This document shows, piece after piece, positions 51,733 through 53,869 of a stretch of DNA of 53,869 nt. How positions within the stretch are numbered: the first letter of the stretch is position 1; each line of letters starts with the position of its first letter. Where the stretch lies: NCBI RefSeq assembly GCF_001590795.1, contig NZ_JXDL01000001.1, positions 2,460,834 to 2,514,702 on the forward strand, written 5' to 3'. Source of the DNA: Bradyrhizobium sp. AT1. Its GTDB lineage: Bacteria > Pseudomonadota > Alphaproteobacteria > Rhizobiales > Xanthobacteraceae. The position numbers were made by a program, and so were the translations under genes. A model generated the notes under the pieces. The model did no database searches, was not told where the DNA came from, and worked only from the letters and a program-made list of their open reading frames with translations.

Positions 51733-51762
51733 GAAAACGCGCGGGAGCGCGGCGCGCGGTTT
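51733..51762. terminator. Terminator-like hairpin between xylX and ytfQ
   Basis: AAAACGCGCG pairs with CGCGC(G)GTTTT across a short loop, with one bulged base. The stem is flanked by A and T tracts, so transcripts in either direction end in UUUU. For the minus strand it lies downstream of xylX and upstream of the ytfQ operator. Confidence 0.5.
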
Positions 51763-51885
51763 TATGACACGCTCAGCGCGATTTTGTTCCGGTGATGCAA
51801 CGGGAAGATGAAGGGAATTTTACGCGGTGGGGATGCTGGCTTCATCCGCGGCGGCGGCGATAAACGTGGTGCCAGCTCTCTCCCC

Positions 51886-51951
51886 CGTCATTGCGATCCA
51901 GAATCCCTCCGCGGAAAGACTCTGGATTGCTTCGCCGCGCTCGCAATGACG
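51886..51951. repeat. Long CGTCATTGCGA dispersed repeat
   Basis: The 66-bp element has perfect 11-bp outer arms (CGTCATTGCGA, 51886-51896; TCGCAATGACG, 51941-51951) and inner complementary TCCAGA (51897-51902) and TCTGGA (51921-51926). This agrees with the frequent Bradyrhizobium repeat CGTCATTGCGAGCG...GAAGCAATCCAGA as recalled. A short form lies at 42108. Confidence 0.7.
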
Positions 51952-52022
51952 TGGAGGTTCGGCCGTTATCGGCCCAAACGACTCGTGGAGAGTCCCCTCA
52001 CCCGCCACGCTTCGCGTGTCGG

Positions 52023-52046
52023 CCTCTCTCCGCACGCGGGGAGAGG
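52023..52046. repeat. REP-like hairpin after xylX
   Basis: CCTCTCTCCGC and GCGGGGAGAGG pair with one mismatch around a single central A-C turn. It lies 15 bp past the xylX stop on the minus strand and belongs to the same family as the palindrome at 42174. Confidence 0.6.
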
Positions 52047-52060
52047 CGAAGAACAGCGAA

Positions 52061-53233
52061 CTAGATCAGCTCCCGCTGCGCCAGATTCTTCATCAGCGCG
52101 CCGATGCCGAAAGTCCAGGGCTCGCACTCGTCGCTGGTGCGCATGCGGTTGACGAGCTTGCCGAGCTCCGGCGCGGAGATGGTGACGATGTCGTCGCGCT
52201 TGTGCGTAAAACCCTGCCCCGGGGCATCGCGGTCCTTCACGGGTGCGAACATCGTGCCGAGGAACAGCACGAAACCATCAGGATATTGATGGATCTTGCC
52301 GATGGTCTGCGCGACGAGGTCGGTCGGATCGCGGCTGATCTTGCTGATCGAGGAATGGCCATCGAGAACGAAGCCGTCCGCCCCCGTCACGTTCAGGCTG
52401 ATGTCGAGCTTGCGCGCGTCATCGAGTGTGAAGCTGTCGTCGAACAGGCGCAACAGCGGGCCGATCGCGCAGGAGGCGTTGTTGTCCTTGGCCTTCGACA
52501 GCAGCAGCGCGGAGCGCCCCTCGAAGTCGCGCAGATTGACGTCGTTGCCGAGCGCGCCGCCGACGATCTTGCCGCGGCTGGACACGAACAGCACGAGCTC
52601 CGGCTCGGGGTTGTTCCAGGTGGATTTCGGATGGAGGCCGGCATCCATGCCGGTGCCGACGGACGACATGGTCGGGGCCTTGGTGAAGACCTCGGCATCG
52701 GGACCGATGCCGACCTCGAGATACTGGCTCCAGGCATTCTGATCGATCAGCACCTGCTTCAGATGCATCGCCTGGTCCGAGCCCGGCTTGAGCTTCGACA
52801 GATCGTCGCCGATCAGCCGCGTCACCTCTTTGCGGATGGCTTCGGCAGAGGCCGGATTACCCTTGGCGCGTTCCTCGATCACGCGTTCCAGCATCGAGAT
52901 CGCGAAGGTGACCCCGGCCGCCTTCAATGTCTGGAGATCGACAGGCGCGAGCAACCAGGGCTTGTTCGGATCACGCCCGTCGGGAGCGGTGTTGGCCACG
53001 ATAGCCTCGAGTTCGCCGATGCGTTCGCCCCTGGTCGCGCCAAGCGCCTTGGCCGGATTGTCTTCCTCGCACAGTGCGCTGACGGTCGGAAAGCTCGAGG
53101 TGACGTCAAACACGCCATCACCGCGCACCGCGACGACGGCCGGACCATTCACCTGCGGCAGCCAGACGCGGCCGACCAGCGTCCCCTTCGTTCCATCCTC
53201 GGGGAGAAGGTCCTTCACCGTCAATGTCGTCAT
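52061..53233 (-). CDS. FAH-family 2-keto-3-deoxy-pentonate dehydratase (XylX-like)
   Basis: This 390-residue protein matches, by recalled sequence, Caulobacter XylX (2-keto-3-deoxy-D-xylonate dehydratase): LLAPVDLQTLKAAGVTFAISMLERVIEERAKG, YLEVGIGPDAEVFTKAPTMSSVG, WNNPEPELVLF with metal ligands Glu210 and Glu212, NDVNLRDFEGRSALLLSKAKDNNASCAIGP with Asp231, and YPDGFVLFLGTMFAP. It converts 2-keto-3-deoxy-pentonate to 2-ketoglutarate semialdehyde, the fourth step of the Weimberg route. ATG 53233 has GAGGG upstream; the longer reading to 53413 is low-complexity. Being next to the arabinose operon it may act on the L-arabinose-derived acid, for which Azospirillum uses an unrelated DHDPS-type enzyme. 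Confidence 0.87.
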   Translation of the reverse strand: MTTLTVKDLLPEDGTKGTLVGRVWLPQVNGPAVVAVRGDGVFDVTSSFPTVSALCEEDNPAKALGATRGERIGELEAIVANTAPDGRDPNKPWLLAPVDLQTLKAAGVTFAISMLERVIEERAKGNPASAEAIRKEVTRLIGDDLSKLKPGSDQAMHLKQVLIDQNAWSQYLEVGIGPDAEVFTKAPTMSSVGTGMDAGLHPKSTWNNPEPELVLFVSSRGKIVGGALGNDVNLRDFEGRSALLLSKAKDNNASCAIGPLLRLFDDSFTLDDARKLDISLNVTGADGFVLDGHSSISKISRDPTDLVAQTIGKIHQYPDGFVLFLGTMFAPVKDRDAPGQGFTHKRDDIVTISAPELGKLVNRMRTSDECEPWTFGIGALMKNLAQRELI

Positions 53234-53257
53234 GGCCGCGCCCTCGCTGTTTCTAAG

Positions 53258-53283
53258 GACCGGCGTCTTTGCAGCAGCCGGTC
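53258..53283. promoter_or_regulatory. Inverted repeat in the xylX leader
   Basis: GACCGGC (53258-53264) and GCCGGTC (53277-53283) are perfect 7-bp arms around 12 bases, 25 bp before the xylX ATG. Close by, ATTGG-N6-CCAAT (53286-53301) forms a second small palindrome. Either could be an operator or an mRNA leader hairpin. Confidence 0.4.
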
Positions 53284-53345
53284 CCATTGGCGAAGACCAA
53301 TAAACGTCTGGCCGGGGAAGTCCAGAGCGGCAGGATGCCCCGCTG

Positions 53346-53869
53346 CTATGCTCCTGCCCGCGCCTTCCTCGCCGCGATCTGCTGCAGCGCCCAACGTGCG
53401 TTCTTGCGCACATCGGGATCGGGATCGTCGGCGATCACGGCCAGGAAGACCTCGCCATCAGGATGAGCGATCTCGCCGAGCGCGGCGGCCGCCTCTTTCC
53501 GCAAGTTCGCCTGATCGTGATTGATGCCATTCCCGATCGGCCGCACCGCGCGCTCGATCTTCATTCGGCCGAGGCTGCGGATCGCCTTCAGCCGCACTTG
53601 CCAGAACTCGTCGGCAAGGCAGGCGATGAGCTGGTCGGCGGCCAGCGCCCCGTTGACGTTGAGACCCAGCGTCTCCGCGGCCATCTCGCGAACCATCCAG
53701 TCGGCGTCCTTCAGCGCTCGCGTGATGGTTTCGGCCGCAGGTTTCAACTGCGAGAATGCCAGCGCGCTTACGGCAGCCCGGCGCACATGAGCATCGGGAT
53801 CGTTGATCAGCGCGGTGAGCGCGGGAATGGATTCCTCCAGCTTGAGGAAGCCGATGACGCCGATGGCCT
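53346..53869 (-). CDS. HEAT-repeat protein, truncated at the right window edge
   Basis: The frame is open from the right edge to the stop at 53346 (about 173 residues visible). It consists of tandem helical HEAT / PBS-lyase-type repeats of about 31 residues: examples are LINDPDAHVRRAAVSALAF, LKDADWMVREMAAETLGL, LADEFWQVRLKAIRSLGR, NHDQANLRKEAAAALGEIA and IADDPDPDVRKNARWALQQIA. Such repeats make protein-binding solenoids. The N-terminus is missing, so no partner or catalytic domain can be judged. It is 112 bp upstream of xylX on the same strand; co-transcription is not evident. Confidence 0.85.
   Translation of the reverse strand, partial: AIGVIGFLKLEESIPALTALINDPDAHVRRAAVSALAFSQLKPAAETITRALKDADWMVREMAAETLGLNVNGALAADQLIACLADEFWQVRLKAIRSLGRMKIERAVRPIGNGINHDQANLRKEAAAALGEIAHPDGEVFLAVIADDPDPDVRKNARWALQQIAARKARAGA

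Larger units (their letters stand above)
51598..52060. other. Regulatory and repeat-rich intergenic region before the ytfQ operon
   Basis: This 463-bp region has no gene. On the minus strand it holds, in order, a REP-like palindrome (52023-52046), a long CGTCATTGCGA repeat (51886-51951), a terminator-like hairpin (51733-51762) and an operator palindrome (51706-51724), and finally the ytfQ leader. It thus ends the xylX transcript and starts the ytfQ one. Confidence 0.6.

Overview
The window looks like chromosomal DNA from a high-GC alphaproteobacterium of the Bradyrhizobium / Nitrobacteraceae type. The evidence is strong G/C bias at third codon positions, many stop-start overlaps of the ATGA or GTGA kind, a dense stock of ABC sugar importers and LysR regulators, a complete norEFCBQD set, and intergenic palindromes (cores such as CGTCATTGCGA, TGAGCATGATC and GCGTTTTC) that I recall as dispersed repeats of that group. 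No rRNA, tRNA, CRISPR array, transposase or phage gene was seen. All assignments come from reading the sequence and translations; no database search was run.

Layout. 0-4.4 kb: a Tat-type periplasmic binding protein overlapping a hybrid histidine kinase (sensor-HisKA-REC-HPt), then a small secreted protein. 4.5-8.1 kb: a TTG-initiated LysR regulator divergent from a dioxygenase/hydrolase pair of MhqO/MhqD type, then a CorA-type channel. 8.1-11.2 kb: an apparently AT-richer stretch (alpha/beta hydrolase, LysR, GNAT) punctuated by degenerate 27-bp repeats. 11.2-21.9 kb: an SDR, then two amidases flanking a dipeptide-type ABC importer, with a divergent LysR gene. 21.9-31.4 kb: a polyol locus of Smo type (SorC regulator, HAD phosphatase, binding protein, two permeases, ATPase, SDR polyol dehydrogenase, D-ribulokinase-like FGGY kinase, PfkB fructokinase). 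31.5-37.1 kb: norEFCBQD, respiratory nitric oxide reductase. 37.3-39.2 kb: an unlisted 51-residue membrane ORF, an orphan FixJ-type response regulator with a TTG start, and a convergently overlapping AraC regulator. 39.3-53.2 kb: an L-arabinose/D-galactose locus with two importers (ChvE-GguAB and YtfQRT-YjfF), GntR regulator, sugar 1-dehydrogenase, aldose epimerase, SMP-30 lactonase and a XylX-type 2-keto-3-deoxy-pentonate dehydratase. 53.3 kb to the right edge: a HEAT-repeat protein, truncated.

How the genes work together. The polyol genes make a full route: import, oxidation to a ketose, and phosphorylation of fructose or ribulose. The arabinose/galactose genes make an oxidative non-phosphorylating (Weimberg-like) route: import, mutarotation, 1-dehydrogenation, lactone opening and, after a sugar-acid dehydratase not in this window, a second dehydration by the FAH-family enzyme. 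The nor genes handle denitrification or NO detoxification and carry two FNR/NnrR-like 14-bp boxes.

The most interesting non-coding pattern is that nearly every operon junction after a binding-protein or small electron-carrier gene (smoE, chvE, ytfQ, dppA, norC) holds a strong hairpin, usually built from a different dispersed repeat. A second is a 20-bp element (GCTCA-N5-TGGGTATATG) shared exactly by the two promoters of the polyol locus. Two unlisted small ORFs (19390-19467 and 37313-37468) and several candidate regulator operators are also reported.
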